Assembly: GCA_014879665.1 (NCBI GenBank)
Contig: JACSRP010000147.1
Coordinates: 1 to 47,690, forward strand
DNA length: 47,690 bases
Source: Anaerolineae bacterium
GTDB taxonomy: Bacteria > Chloroflexota > Anaerolineae > Aggregatilineales > Phototrophicaceae
Reading direction: 5' to 3'
Below the pieces are notes generated by a model. The model saw only the letters and a program-made list of their open reading frames with translations, ran no database searches and had not been told where the DNA came from. Shown here in pieces: positions 33,097-40,771 of the stretch; the stretch's first letter is position 1, and each line of letters starts with the position of its first letter. A program made the translations under genes and the position numbers.

Positions 33097-34089
33097 TTAT
33101 GATGCGGCCAATTCGCTGGCGGGGGCGATATTGATGATCACTTTGCCTCTGGCGCGCCCGGTTTCCAGATAGCGGATGGCATCGGCGGTCTGGCTGAGCG
33201 GATAATGGCGGTCAATTACTGGCACGATTTTGCCAGTCTCCAACAGGTCTTTGATTACCAGCAGGTCGGCTTGATTCGGTCTGGCGCTGCCCATGATACC
33301 GACGGCGGCATCGCTGAATTTTGAGCTGATTCCGCCCCAGATGGCATGGGTGAGCATGCGGGGGAAGCTGATAAAGCCGGCGACAACGCAGCGCCCGCCG
33401 GGTTTGAGGGCGCGCCGGTAATCGCCCACCGAGCGATTGCCGATGGCGTCATAGATCAGGTCATATTTCTGGCCGTTGGCGGTGAAATCTACGGCGGCAT
33501 AGTCCAGCACATGATCGGCGCCGATGGAGCGGACGAGTTCAAGATTGCGGGCGCTGCAAACCCCGGTCACTTCTGCGCCCATCGCCTTTGCATACTGCAC
33601 CGCGAATGAGCCGACTCCGCCGGATGCGCCGTTAACCAGCACTTTTTGCCCCGCCGCAACCTTTCCGAAATCGCGCAGCCCTTGAACGGCGGTGAAGCCG
33701 ACCACAGGCACGGATGCCGCCTGTTCAAACGAGACATTAGCCGGTTTGAGGGCTAATGACCGTTCTTTGACGCACACGTATTCAGCAAAAGCGCCAAGTC
33801 CGATTTCCCCAAACACCTGATCACCGGGCTGAAAGGCGGTGACATGCTGGCCCACGGCGATGACTTCTCCAGCCAAGTCCGCGCCCAAGATATGATTTTT
33901 GGGCTTACGCAGGCCATTGCCAAGGCGGGCGATGAAGGGCGCGCCGCGCATAAAATGCCAGTCCAGCGGGTTGGCAGCGGCGGCGTAAACTTTGACCAGC
34001 ACCTCACCGGGGGCTGGCGCGGGGCGGTCAACCTCTTTGAACTGAAGCACGTCTGGCGAACCGTAGGCGGTAAATAGGATAGCTTTCAT
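33097..34089 (-). CDS. Zinc-free medium-chain alcohol dehydrogenase / quinone oxidoreductase family
   Basis: A 330-residue NAD(P)H-dependent oxidoreductase. The N-terminal GroES-like domain has PAPAPGEVLVKVYAAAANPLDWHFMRG and LGADLAGEVIAVG; the Rossmann motif is GASGGVGSFAVQYAKAMGAEVTGVCS near residues 150-175. The zinc ligands of classical alcohol dehydrogenases are missing, as in quinone oxidoreductase/enoyl reductase members. AGGAG lies seven bases before the ATG at 34089 (four before the ATG at 34092). It follows the PadR-regulated membrane protein gene by about 60 bases on the same strand and may be read from the same promoter. Confidence 0.9.
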   Translation of the reverse strand: MKAILFTAYGSPDVLQFKEVDRPAPAPGEVLVKVYAAAANPLDWHFMRGAPFIARLGNGLRKPKNHILGADLAGEVIAVGQHVTAFQPGDQVFGEIGLGAFAEYVCVKERSLALKPANVSFEQAASVPVVGFTAVQGLRDFGKVAAGQKVLVNGASGGVGSFAVQYAKAMGAEVTGVCSARNLELVRSIGADHVLDYAAVDFTANGQKYDLIYDAIGNRSVGDYRRALKPGGRCVVAGFISFPRMLTHAIWGGISSKFSDAAVGIMGSARPNQADLLVIKDLLETGKIVPVIDRHYPLSQTADAIRYLETGRARGKVIINIAPASELAAS

Positions 34090-34151
34090 CATTTTTCTCC
34101 TGTGAAGGCAAAGGTTAAATCGATCCATTGTTGTGAAGCGGGTAGATTTTT

Positions 34152-35126
34152 TTACGACTTTTGCGACCTGCGCCCCTGCTGATAGGCGATGATGCTGGCC
34201 AGCGTATTGCCCCGCGCCGCCAGCGTGATGGCCGCCCCAACCACGACGATCATTTCAGGGGCAGCGGTGATCAGGGGGATATCATTCAGCGCCGGAACCG
34301 CCGCCAGCAGCCGCTGCAGCAGCGGCACGTAGAGCACGAAATACAGCGCGATCATGCCGAACAATTCGAGCAGGGTTTCCAGTATCCACGCCTTGACGCC
34401 CCAACGCCCCCGCCGCAGCACCAGCAGATTCAGGATGATGATGACGAGGGTGTTGATCAGCAAAATGACCAACCACAGCGCAGGCACGGGGATGATGTTG
34501 GCGGGATCAGCCGGATTGAAACTTAACGTTAGCCCGCCAACGCGCAGAAAGTGAAGCACAGCCAGCATGAAAGGCACGCCAATAACTGTGCCGAACCAGA
34601 TTTCAAGCCGATCTACAGCGGCGGGATCGCCCACTTCGGGCAGTTCCAGCGGATTAAACGGCTTTCCAAAAGCTTCAACCGCGACGCCGAAATGCTGGAT
34701 CAGGGCGAAGATGCCGACGACGACAGCCCCGAAGATCAGCGCCGCCTGTGCCGCCCCGAAAGCGATTCCGAAAATCAGGCTGAGCCAGCCCTGATCTGCC
34801 GGCGGCGCAGAAATGATCTGGAAAATGGCAATGAATATGGCTATCGTCGGAATAATGAAGAGGCCGCGCCGCAGCACCATGATCAAGAACGGGTAAAGTT
34901 CAGGGCCAACTAAATACTGCTGGCTGCCGTAAGACACCGCCATTTTGCGGGGATCGCCCAGTTCGGACAGCACCGCCGCTATTTCCGAGGGCGTGGGAGC
35001 ATCGGGGTAGCGATCCTCAAGCTGATCTTGAATTTGCGAGCGCAGTTCTGCTTCAATTTCGGCTCGCTCGTCAGACGAAAGATAGCGCCCCACTTGATGA
35101 ACATAGCGTTCGATTAGTTCAGCCAC
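34152..35126 (-). CDS. Membrane protein with N-terminal HAAS-type domain, partner of PadR
   Basis: A 324-residue protein. Residues 1-65 form a small helical domain, LIERYVHQVGRYLSSDERAEIEAELRSQIQDQLEDR and PSEIAAVLSELGDP, the HAAS/DUF1700-type domain that commonly follows PadR regulators. About seven hydrophobic helices fill the rest. The start is GTG at 35126, inside the padR gene: coding regions overlap by eight bases, and AGGGGG lies seven bases upstream, so translation is coupled. Such pairs are thought to sense membrane or drug stress. The ligand is unknown. Confidence 0.88.
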   Translation of the reverse strand: MAELIERYVHQVGRYLSSDERAEIEAELRSQIQDQLEDRYPDAPTPSEIAAVLSELGDPRKMAVSYGSQQYLVGPELYPFLIMVLRRGLFIIPTIAIFIAIFQIISAPPADQGWLSLIFGIAFGAAQAALIFGAVVVGIFALIQHFGVAVEAFGKPFNPLELPEVGDPAAVDRLEIWFGTVIGVPFMLAVLHFLRVGGLTLSFNPADPANIIPVPALWLVILLINTLVIIILNLLVLRRGRWGVKAWILETLLELFGMIALYFVLYVPLLQRLLAAVPALNDIPLITAAPEMIVVVGAAITLAARGNTLASIIAYQQGRRSQKS

Positions 35127-35466
35127 GATTTTCCCCCTGCAAAATTCGACGCATCACTTCGGCCATCTCGAACCAGTCGGCGCTGAGCAGTGCCAGCACT
35201 TCACGCCCAGATGGGCTGATCTTGTAATACTTGCGGGGGCGGGCTTCGCCAACCTCCCATTCGCTCTCCAGCAGTCCCTGTTTTTCCAGCCGCCGCAGCA
35301 GGGGGTAAAGCGTGCCTTCTTCAATGTCTAAGCCCTGCGCGGCAAGCTGCTGGATCAGGCTGTAACCGTAGCGGGCGGTATCCATCTGGCTGAGGACCGC
35401 CAGCACGACAATGCCGCGCCGCAGTTCCAGCCGAAGGTTATCAAGATGCTCATCAGAGTCAGGCAT
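35119..35466 (-). CDS. PadR-family transcriptional regulator
   Basis: A 115-residue DNA-binding protein. The winged helix covers RLELRRGIVVLAVLSQMDTARYGYSLIQQLAAQGLDIEEGTLYPLLRRLEKQGLLESEW, with the PadR signature TLYPLLRRLEKQGL near residues 52-65 and RKYYKISPSGREVL after it. PadR proteins bind palindromes as dimers and often repress their own operon in response to phenolics or drugs. Here the promoter carries three related palindromes, strong evidence for autoregulation. The downstream membrane protein overlaps by eight bases. Confidence 0.95.
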   Translation of the reverse strand: MPDSDEHLDNLRLELRRGIVVLAVLSQMDTARYGYSLIQQLAAQGLDIEEGTLYPLLRRLEKQGLLESEWEVGEARPRKYYKISPSGREVLALLSADWFEMAEVMRRILQGENRG

Positions 35467-35467
35467 T

Positions 35468-35486
35468 TACTGTGTATCCTACGGTA
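35468..35486. promoter_or_regulatory. PadR operator box 3 (degenerate)
   Basis: TACTGT-N7-ACGGTA, one change from the palindrome of the two other boxes. It begins two bases from the padR ATG, so binding here would cover the leader and start codon. It overlaps box 2 by two bases. Confidence 0.6.
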
Positions 35487-35503
35487 CTGTGTGCTGTACA
35501 GTA
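35485..35503. promoter_or_regulatory. PadR operator box 2
   Basis: TACTGT-N7-ACAGTA with perfect 6-base arms. It covers the predicted transcription start of padR. Confidence 0.8.
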
Positions 35504-35505
35504 TC

Positions 35506-35535
35506 ACTATACTGTGCGCGGTACAGTATTGTCAA
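35506..35535 (-). promoter_or_regulatory. padR promoter
   Basis: On the minus strand, a perfect -35 TTGACA (35530-35535) and a -10 TATAGT (35506-35511) are separated by 18 bases. The predicted start is near 35499, about 33 bases before the ATG. Confidence 0.8.
35510..35528. promoter_or_regulatory. PadR operator box 1
   Basis: TACTGT-N7-ACAGTA, perfect arms, filling the spacer between the -35 and -10 boxes. Its start is 25 bases from that of box 2. A bound dimer would exclude RNA polymerase. Confidence 0.8.
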
Positions 35536-35610
35536 GACAGAGTTGAAAGTTAAAAAAAGTGAGCAGTAATGAGAGAAAACAGTTCGGGATTAAGCGTGAA
35601 AAGGGGGAAT

Positions 35611-35636
35611 AGGGGCAAGGTTGAGCCTTGCCCTAC
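35611..35636. repeat. GGGCAAGG..CCTTGCCC palindromic repeat, copy 4
   Basis: TAGGGGCAAGG and CCTTGCCCTA around TTGAG. It lies just after the 3' end of the eCIS-like gene. Confidence 0.7.
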
Positions 35637-35647
35637 AGGCTGCGGCG

Positions 35648-36901
35648 TTAGTCTTTACACTCGTCAATGCCGGGGATAGGCTTATTCCACGCCGGCTGAT
35701 CCAGCTTGTTGCTGGCCGCCTGCGCCTTGGCCTGCCGCGCGGCCACCTTGGTCGCATTCAGCTTGGTTTCTTCTTCCTGAATTTTTGTAGACAGCTCGGC
35801 GCTGTTGCTGGCGACGATGCCGGTGAAGGTATGGGCAAAAGATTCTTTGCCATCGTAAGTATTTTTGAAGGTATCTTGATGCTGCTTCTCGTGCGCGCCC
35901 AGATCGCCGGCGATGAAGGCATCCACCTTCTGCTGCTTGCAGGCGCTGAGCGGCTGCGGCGAGATTTTATAGCTCACGGTGGGCAGAGGGATCGAATAAT
36001 CAATGGTTTCGGTGCCGGACACGTCATAGGTGTTATTGCCTTTGGGCGTGATTTTTCCGGGTGTGAAGCTGGAGGCGGCGGTAGCTGCCGCGAAATCAGC
36101 AGTCGTGATGCCCCTCACGCTGACACCGCCAGAGGTGGCCTCACCATTTCCGACGACCGCCGTCCCGACGCAGCTAGCCGCGCCGCCTTCGCCGGACTCG
36201 CTTTCGGGCTGCTCATCTTCAAAGAAAGACTCGACGCCTTCGGTCAGTTTATCCAGCCAACTGCCGCCGCCGCTCAGTTCTTGAGCCGCATCTTCGCCAT
36301 CGAGCAAACTGCTGACGGTGTTGACGGCATCATCCCACCAGTTACTTTCTTCGCTTTCGCTGCTGTCAGACTCGCTTTCGTTATTATTCACGCTGTTGGT
36401 GCCACCACCGCCGCCGGTGGCGTTATTCCACTGTTCGCCCGCCCAATTTGCGGCGTCGGAAGCCGCGCCAGTGACGGCATCAATGCCCTGATTCACGGTA
36501 TTCTGAATGCCGCCAACAATATCGCCAATCTGGCTGCCAGCATTGTTCATGCCGGTCAGTTCGCCGACGGTATTCATCGCGTCGTCCAGCCAACTGCCGC
36601 CTTCATCTTCACCTTCGCGCTGAATGCTGCTGTCAGTTTTGCGAGAGATGGCTTCGTCATCGCTTTTGCCGCAGCATCCGGCACAGCCACAACCTTTGCG
36701 ATGCAGCATTCCACTTTGAGATTGCAGGCGAACCGCCGGGGTATTCATCAGGCGCTGCACGCCAGCATTGCCAATATACCGCTGAAGCGCGACGAGAGAG
36801 GATTGCGACTGCCTTGAGTGGGCGGCAAGCGCCTCTTCATCTTTGCGGCGCAGCGCCGCTGCCGGGGTTTGGAACTGCTTATGCGTGAAATTGGCAGCCA
36901 T
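35648..36901 (-). CDS. eCIS-type leader protein with cysteine cluster, W-D repeats and HExxH domain
   Basis: A 417-residue protein with no signal peptide. Residues 39-52 (LQRYIGNAGVQRLM) match the LQ-x-x-IGN-x-x-V-x-R-L segment that opens many proteins linked to extracellular contractile injection systems (DUF4157-type). RKGCGCAGCCGKSDDE at 68-83 recalls their Cys-rich linker. Three similar segments follow: SWLDDAMNTVGELTG (103-117), NWWDDAVNTVSSLLDG (187-202) and SWLDKLTEGVESFFED (214-229), separated by Gly/Ser/Glu-rich linkers. The C-terminal domain (about 285-400) has TYDVSGTETIDYSIPLP and HEKQH at 337-341, a zinc-protease-like site as in DUF922. AGGA lies nine bases before the ATG at 36901. 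It may be an effector, immunity or accessory protein; no injection-system gene is in the window. Confidence 0.85.
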   Translation of the reverse strand: MAANFTHKQFQTPAAALRRKDEEALAAHSRQSQSSLVALQRYIGNAGVQRLMNTPAVRLQSQSGMLHRKGCGCAGCCGKSDDEAISRKTDSSIQREGEDEGGSWLDDAMNTVGELTGMNNAGSQIGDIVGGIQNTVNQGIDAVTGAASDAANWAGEQWNNATGGGGGTNSVNNNESESDSSESEESNWWDDAVNTVSSLLDGEDAAQELSGGGSWLDKLTEGVESFFEDEQPESESGEGGAASCVGTAVVGNGEATSGGVSVRGITTADFAAATAASSFTPGKITPKGNNTYDVSGTETIDYSIPLPTVSYKISPQPLSACKQQKVDAFIAGDLGAHEKQHQDTFKNTYDGKESFAHTFTGIVASNSAELSTKIQEEETKLNATKVAARQAKAQAASNKLDQPAWNKPIPGIDECKD

Positions 36902-36988
36902 CACTGCACATCCTGATCAATATGTTTGCATAATGCACTATACACCCGTTTTTTGAAATGCGCGGAGAGCCTAGAGAAAAGAAGATTG

Positions 36989-37005
36989 AACCACAGAGGC
37001 ACAGA
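36989..37005. repeat. CACAGAG-type half repeat
   Basis: ACCACAGAGGCACAGA, one arm of the element seen whole at 2808-2865. The other arm is not present. Confidence 0.4.
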
Positions 37006-37114
37006 CGAAAGCAGGTGAATAAAAGATGAGCGCTAGGGGTACGATCACCTGTCGCCGGTGCAAACAGTGCTATGATGAGTTACGGTAGTTTGATTAGCAC
37101 AGGGAGCTTTTCAT

Positions 37115-38155
37115 ATGCTTAAGATGAAGCGGCTTGGACTCGCTGTTGTTGCAGCGGCATTGGTCGGCGCGGTACCGGCTTTGGCGCAGGATGCGCCGGA
37201 AGGCGTGATCGCCAGCGGGCTGAACAACCCCCGCAATATTTTAATCTTTGGCGAAACACCATCGGTTTACATTGTTGAGGCTGGTGCTGGCGGCGATGAG
37301 CAGGTGAACGGCAATTTTGGCCCGGCGCAGCGCGGTCTAACCAGTGGCTTCACGGCGATCACGTCGTCGGGTGATGCCGTTGTAGTGAGCGGATTCCCCA
37401 GCCTTGATGAGGGCGGTGAGGTGAGCGGGCTTTCTGGCATCGCTTTGATCAACAACCAGGTGTGGGTCTCTGGCCGCGACGGCACTACGTCAAGTTTTGT
37501 GTTTGCGCTGGATCCGGCCAGCGGCGAAGTGATCTCACAAATTGACGTGCTGGCGGCAGAAACTCAATTCAACCCTGATGGCGGGGTGATTGACAGCAAC
37601 CCGGTTGATCTGAGCTGGGACCCGAATAACAGCATCTTGTATATCGCTGACGCGGGCGCGAATACCGTGTGGAAGTGGACAGAAGCGACGGGGCTGGAAA
37701 TATTCACAAGCTGGCCGGAATCTGAAAATCCAGTGCCGACTTCGGTGGCAGCGACACCCGATGGCAGCGTCTATGTCGGCTTCCTAACCGGCTTCCCCTT
37801 CCCGGAAGCAGGCGCGCGCGTAGATCATCTGGGTGCAAATGGTGAATTGATCGAGAGCTTTGACGGTTTCACTGCGGTGGTAGACCTGCTGTTCGCCAAC
37901 GGCACCCTGTACGCGGTACAACTTGGCAGCTTCGATGAGGGCTGGCAGCCGGGCACCGGCAGCGTGGTGGATGTGTTCAGCGGCGAAGTATATGCTCAGA
38001 ACCTGAATTTCCCCTACGGGCTGGCGGGGGGCGGCGCCGCGCCGCTGATGGTGGCGCTCAATTCGGCATATGTGGGCGCGGGCACGGGCGGGGTCGTTGA
38101 TCTGAGCAGTGCTGAAGCGTTCTCAGCGGCGGCAATGGAAGCGGCGGACGGGTAG
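37115..38155 (+). CDS. Secreted ScyD/ScyE-family propeller protein
   Basis: A 346-residue exported protein with a signal peptide cleaved near ALAQDA. The mature part is a six-bladed-type propeller. GVIASGLNNPRNI is the first strand, DLSWDPNNSILYIADAGANTVWKW near residues 168-190 is the family's central motif, and VPTSVAATPDGSVYVGFLTGFPFPEAGARV near 208-237 is its most conserved part. The family is named for ScyD and ScyE of cyanobacterial scytonemin clusters but is widespread, and no other pigment gene is here. AGGGAG stands about ten bases before the ATG. It is a one-gene unit; function unknown. Confidence 0.9.
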   Translation: MLKMKRLGLAVVAAALVGAVPALAQDAPEGVIASGLNNPRNILIFGETPSVYIVEAGAGGDEQVNGNFGPAQRGLTSGFTAITSSGDAVVVSGFPSLDEGGEVSGLSGIALINNQVWVSGRDGTTSSFVFALDPASGEVISQIDVLAAETQFNPDGGVIDSNPVDLSWDPNNSILYIADAGANTVWKWTEATGLEIFTSWPESENPVPTSVAATPDGSVYVGFLTGFPFPEAGARVDHLGANGELIESFDGFTAVVDLLFANGTLYAVQLGSFDEGWQPGTGSVVDVFSGEVYAQNLNFPYGLAGGGAAPLMVALNSAYVGAGTGGVVDLSSAEAFSAAAMEAADG

Positions 38156-38180
38156 TAGGAAAAGAGTCCCCAATAACTAG

Positions 38181-38217
38181 CCCTCACCCCTGCTGCTCTG
38201 ACTGGAGGAGGGGATTA
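38181..38217. repeat. CCTCACCCC..AGGAGGGG repeat, diverged copy
   Basis: CCCTCACCCCTGCTGCTCTG, then GGAGGAGGGGATTA. It is weaker than the other members but has the same ends and order. Confidence 0.5.
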
Positions 38218-38255
38218 CTTCGTGGCGGCATTGTGGGTTTTAGTGCGGCTGAAAG

Positions 38256-38283
38256 CAGGGGCGACCTGGCAAATCGCCCCTAC
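38256..38283. repeat. GGGGCGA..TCGCCCC palindromic repeat
   Basis: CAGGGGCGA and TCGCCCCTA with CCTGGCAAA between. It is related in its ends to the GGGCAAGG family. Confidence 0.6.
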
Positions 38284-38603
38284 ACAGCGCAAAGTAACAT
38301 CGCCAAAACTTTCGCGCAAGCCAACCGGCGCGGGGTGGATGGAATGAGAAAAAGGTTTGAGGATTGTTCGTGTCTTGTTATGCCCGCGCTGCCGGAAGAA
38401 AGCATCATGAAACGTAAAATAAACATTGTTTTAGAAGTTTTTCATAAATTTTTCGTGTAACCCTTCACATTTTTAGACCCAAACGCTGTTACAATGACGA
38501 CTATTAACACACCATTAGCCTCACTATATCCGTGCATATTGAAGGTTACGGCACAGCCCGTTACAATCCAGCGAGAAATGAAAAAAGTAAAGGTGATTGT
38601 CGA

Positions 38604-39788
38604 ATGGGGCAAATGGCGACAATGGAAGCGAGAGAGGTTAGGATATCAATGCTAGAGTGGCAATTTAATCTGGCGCTGATGCTGCACGAGCCCTATGCAA
38701 CCACGCGCGAGCTTGTGCGGAATGCGCTGCATGCCCTTGCCGATGTGTATCAGCCGCGCGGCGCCTATGCGGCAATTCTGGAGCAAGATGGCGGGCTGGT
38801 GGGGCTTTGCTCGCTGGGAGACGCCGATGAAGCCGTGATAAAGCATACCTTGATCGCGCCGGTATTGGACGACGATTGCGCGGTGCTAAGCGTAGAATCA
38901 TACAGCGCGGCAGTACCCTTGCAGACGCGAGGGCACACCTTCGGGGTCATCGTGCTGACCCAAATGAGAGACACCGCGTTTGACGACGATATGCTGTTCG
39001 ATCTGGAAGCGGCGGTTTCCTTAATTGCGGCGGCAGCGGCGACGATGCTCCAGCGCGAGGCGGCAGTTGAGACACAGCTTCAGCAGACACAGCTTCAGCA
39101 TGATCTAACCGCGATGACCTACCATGATTTGCGCACACCCCTACAAAATGTACAAACAAGTTTCGCCGCTCTCGAACGTTTGCTGGCGAAAACAGAGGAC
39201 GGCAGGGTTCGAGAAGTCATACAAACTGGCGCGCGATCAACCCGGCAAATCGGGCGGATCATTCGCAGCTTGCTGGATATGGAACGGCTCGAAAATGGCA
39301 ACATTCAGCTGCATCCTCAGCCAACCCCGCTGGCCGAAGTGATGGACGATGTGCTAGAAATTGTCACGCCGCTGGCTCAGGAAGCGAATCACCGGCTGAT
39401 CGTGAGCCTTGAGCCAGCACTTCCCGCGCTGATGGTAGACGGCAATCTGATTGAGCGGGTGCTGACCAACCTGATCGAAAATGCGATCAAGTACACCCCC
39501 TCAGGCGGCAGCATTCGGGTAACTGCCGGCGCATCTGGCGGCGCGGCCTGTATCAAGGTGGCCGATGATGGGCCGGGTATTCCTTACCATTTGCGTGAGG
39601 CAATCTTCGATAAGTTCTACCGTATTCGCGCCACTTCCGGGCGGGATGGCATCGGATTGGGGTTGTCGTTCTGCCGTCTGGCAATCGAGGCGCACGGCGG
39701 AAGCATCCGCGTCGAAGGTGACGATACCGGGGCGCAGTTTGTATTTACCCTGCCGGTGGATGCTTCGCAGGCGGCGCAGGCAAGTTAA
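38604..39788 (+). CDS. GAF-type sensor histidine kinase
   Basis: A 394-residue cytoplasmic kinase with no membrane segment. Residues about 20-150 look like a GAF sensor domain (ALADVYQPRGAYAAILEQDGG; AVPLQTRGHTFGVIVLTQ). A short coiled linker rich in Gln leads to the dimerisation helix YHDLRTPLQNV, with the phospho-His at 174. The ATPase domain is complete: N box ERVLTNLIENAIKYTPSGG, G1 VADDGPGIPYHLREAIFDKFYR, G2 GIGLGLSFCRLAIEAHGGSI. AAAGGTGAT lies well before the ATG at 38604; a later ATG at 38649 also has an AGGA. No response regulator adjoins, so it is an orphan kinase. Confidence 0.92.
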   Translation: MGQMATMEAREVRISMLEWQFNLALMLHEPYATTRELVRNALHALADVYQPRGAYAAILEQDGGLVGLCSLGDADEAVIKHTLIAPVLDDDCAVLSVESYSAAVPLQTRGHTFGVIVLTQMRDTAFDDDMLFDLEAAVSLIAAAAATMLQREAAVETQLQQTQLQHDLTAMTYHDLRTPLQNVQTSFAALERLLAKTEDGRVREVIQTGARSTRQIGRIIRSLLDMERLENGNIQLHPQPTPLAEVMDDVLEIVTPLAQEANHRLIVSLEPALPALMVDGNLIERVLTNLIENAIKYTPSGGSIRVTAGASGGAACIKVADDGPGIPYHLREAIFDKFYRIRATSGRDGIGLGLSFCRLAIEAHGGSIRVEGDDTGAQFVFTLPVDASQAAQAS

Positions 39789-39884
39789 AAAGCCTTATCC
39801 ACCCCTAACCTCTTATTCAATGCAGTAAATACGGGGAAAACAATCTCTAAATCTTCATTACGCTCTCGCTTCTCGTTTGGTTCG

Positions 39885-40652
39885 GTGGCCGTGACGGCAC
39901 TGGGGACGATTGGCCTGCTCTTTCTCGTGCTGCCTATCGTTGCGCTGCTCATTCGCAGCCTGCAAACACGCGCCTGGGAAAGAATGCCAGAGTCCGCCAT
40001 TCCCGACGCAATCTGGCTCAGCTTCCTCTCAACCAGCATCACTATCGTGCTCATTGCGATATTCGGCACGCCGCTGGCTTACATCCTGACGCGGCGGAAA
40101 TTTCCCCTCAAACGGCTGGCAACCGTGCTGGTGGAACTGCCAATTGTGCTGCCGCCAGCGGTGGCGGGGCTGGCGCTGCTGATCACCTTTGGGCGGCGAG
40201 GGCTGCTAGGCCCGGCGCTCGGTGAAATAGGTATTGCGCTGCCTTTCAGCTTCGCGGCGGTGGTGCTGGCCCAAACCTTCGTGGCCGCCCCGTTCTACAT
40301 TCGCTCGGCGCAGATCGGCTTTCACAGCATCCCGATTGAGATCGAAGAAGCCGCGCGGGTGGACGGCGCGGGCGGCGTTCGCCTGTTCTGGTGGATCATC
40401 TTCCCCATCGCGCGCCGGGCTTTAGCGGCGGGGCTGGTGCTTAGTTGGGCGCGGGCATTGGGCGAATTTGGCGCAACGATCCTGTTTGCGGGCAGCTTGC
40501 AAGGGCGCACTCAAACCATGCCGCTGCTGATTTACAACATCTTTGAGCGCGATATTGATGCCGCCATCTGGACAGGGCTAATGCTGGTGGTTATTGCGCT
40601 GGTGGCGCTGCTGCTATCCCATTGGCTGGCGCGGAATGCGAAAGAAAATTAA
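39885..40652 (+). CDS. ModB-like molybdate/sulfate-type ABC permease, orphan
   Basis: A 255-residue membrane protein with about six helices. The cytoplasmic coupling motif EEAARVDGAGGVRLFWWIIFPIAR near residues 156-179 is the permease signature that docks on the ATPase. VELPIVLPPAVAGLALLITFGRRGLLG near 83-109 and ARALGEFGATILFAGSLQGRTQTMPLLIY near 191-219 are characteristic of ModB and related CysT/CysW permeases. Start GTG at 39885 is the only standard one, although the frame is open and plausible back to the kinase stop 96 bases upstream. No binding protein or ATPase is next to it; both flanks hold unrelated genes. Confidence 0.85.
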   Translation: MAVTALGTIGLLFLVLPIVALLIRSLQTRAWERMPESAIPDAIWLSFLSTSITIVLIAIFGTPLAYILTRRKFPLKRLATVLVELPIVLPPAVAGLALLITFGRRGLLGPALGEIGIALPFSFAAVVLAQTFVAAPFYIRSAQIGFHSIPIEIEEAARVDGAGGVRLFWWIIFPIARRALAAGLVLSWARALGEFGATILFAGSLQGRTQTMPLLIYNIFERDIDAAIWTGLMLVVIALVALLLSHWLARNAKEN

Positions 40653-40720
40653 AAGGCAGCCCCTAGGGGCACGACTGCATACCCCCGCCCCTCTCCCTCA
40701 AAGCAAGAGACATACCCAAA

Positions 40721-40745
40721 GCCCCGTTCATGGGGCGCTGTTTTA
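40721..40745 (+). terminator. Possible terminator after the ModB-like gene
   Basis: GCCCC and GGGGC form a 5-bp stem with a 6-base loop, followed by GCTGTTTTA. It lies between the convergent permease and sbcC genes. The stem is short. Confidence 0.35.
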
Positions 40746-40771
40746 GCCGGATGGCTTCAGCCTCCGCCAGC

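Larger units (their letters stand above)
38156..38603. other. 448-base gap with two palindromic repeats, no gene seen
   Basis: The left half holds repeats at 38181-38217 and 38256-38283. The right half is AT-rich (about 38395-38530), as expected for the promoter of the kinase gene, with TACAAT near 38491. A 75-codon frame at 38233-38460 overlaps the repeat and is rejected. Confidence 0.6.

Noticed and set aside
35621..36817. A 398-codon plus-strand frame opposite the eCIS-like gene.
   Set aside because: Hydrophobic but without helices of regular length or family motifs. The minus strand has a ribosome site, an HExxH site and an ordered architecture. I keep the minus-strand call.
38233..38460. 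A 75-codon open frame before the sensor kinase.
   Set aside because: It overlaps a palindromic repeat, has no ribosome binding site and has an unstructured, mixed composition.
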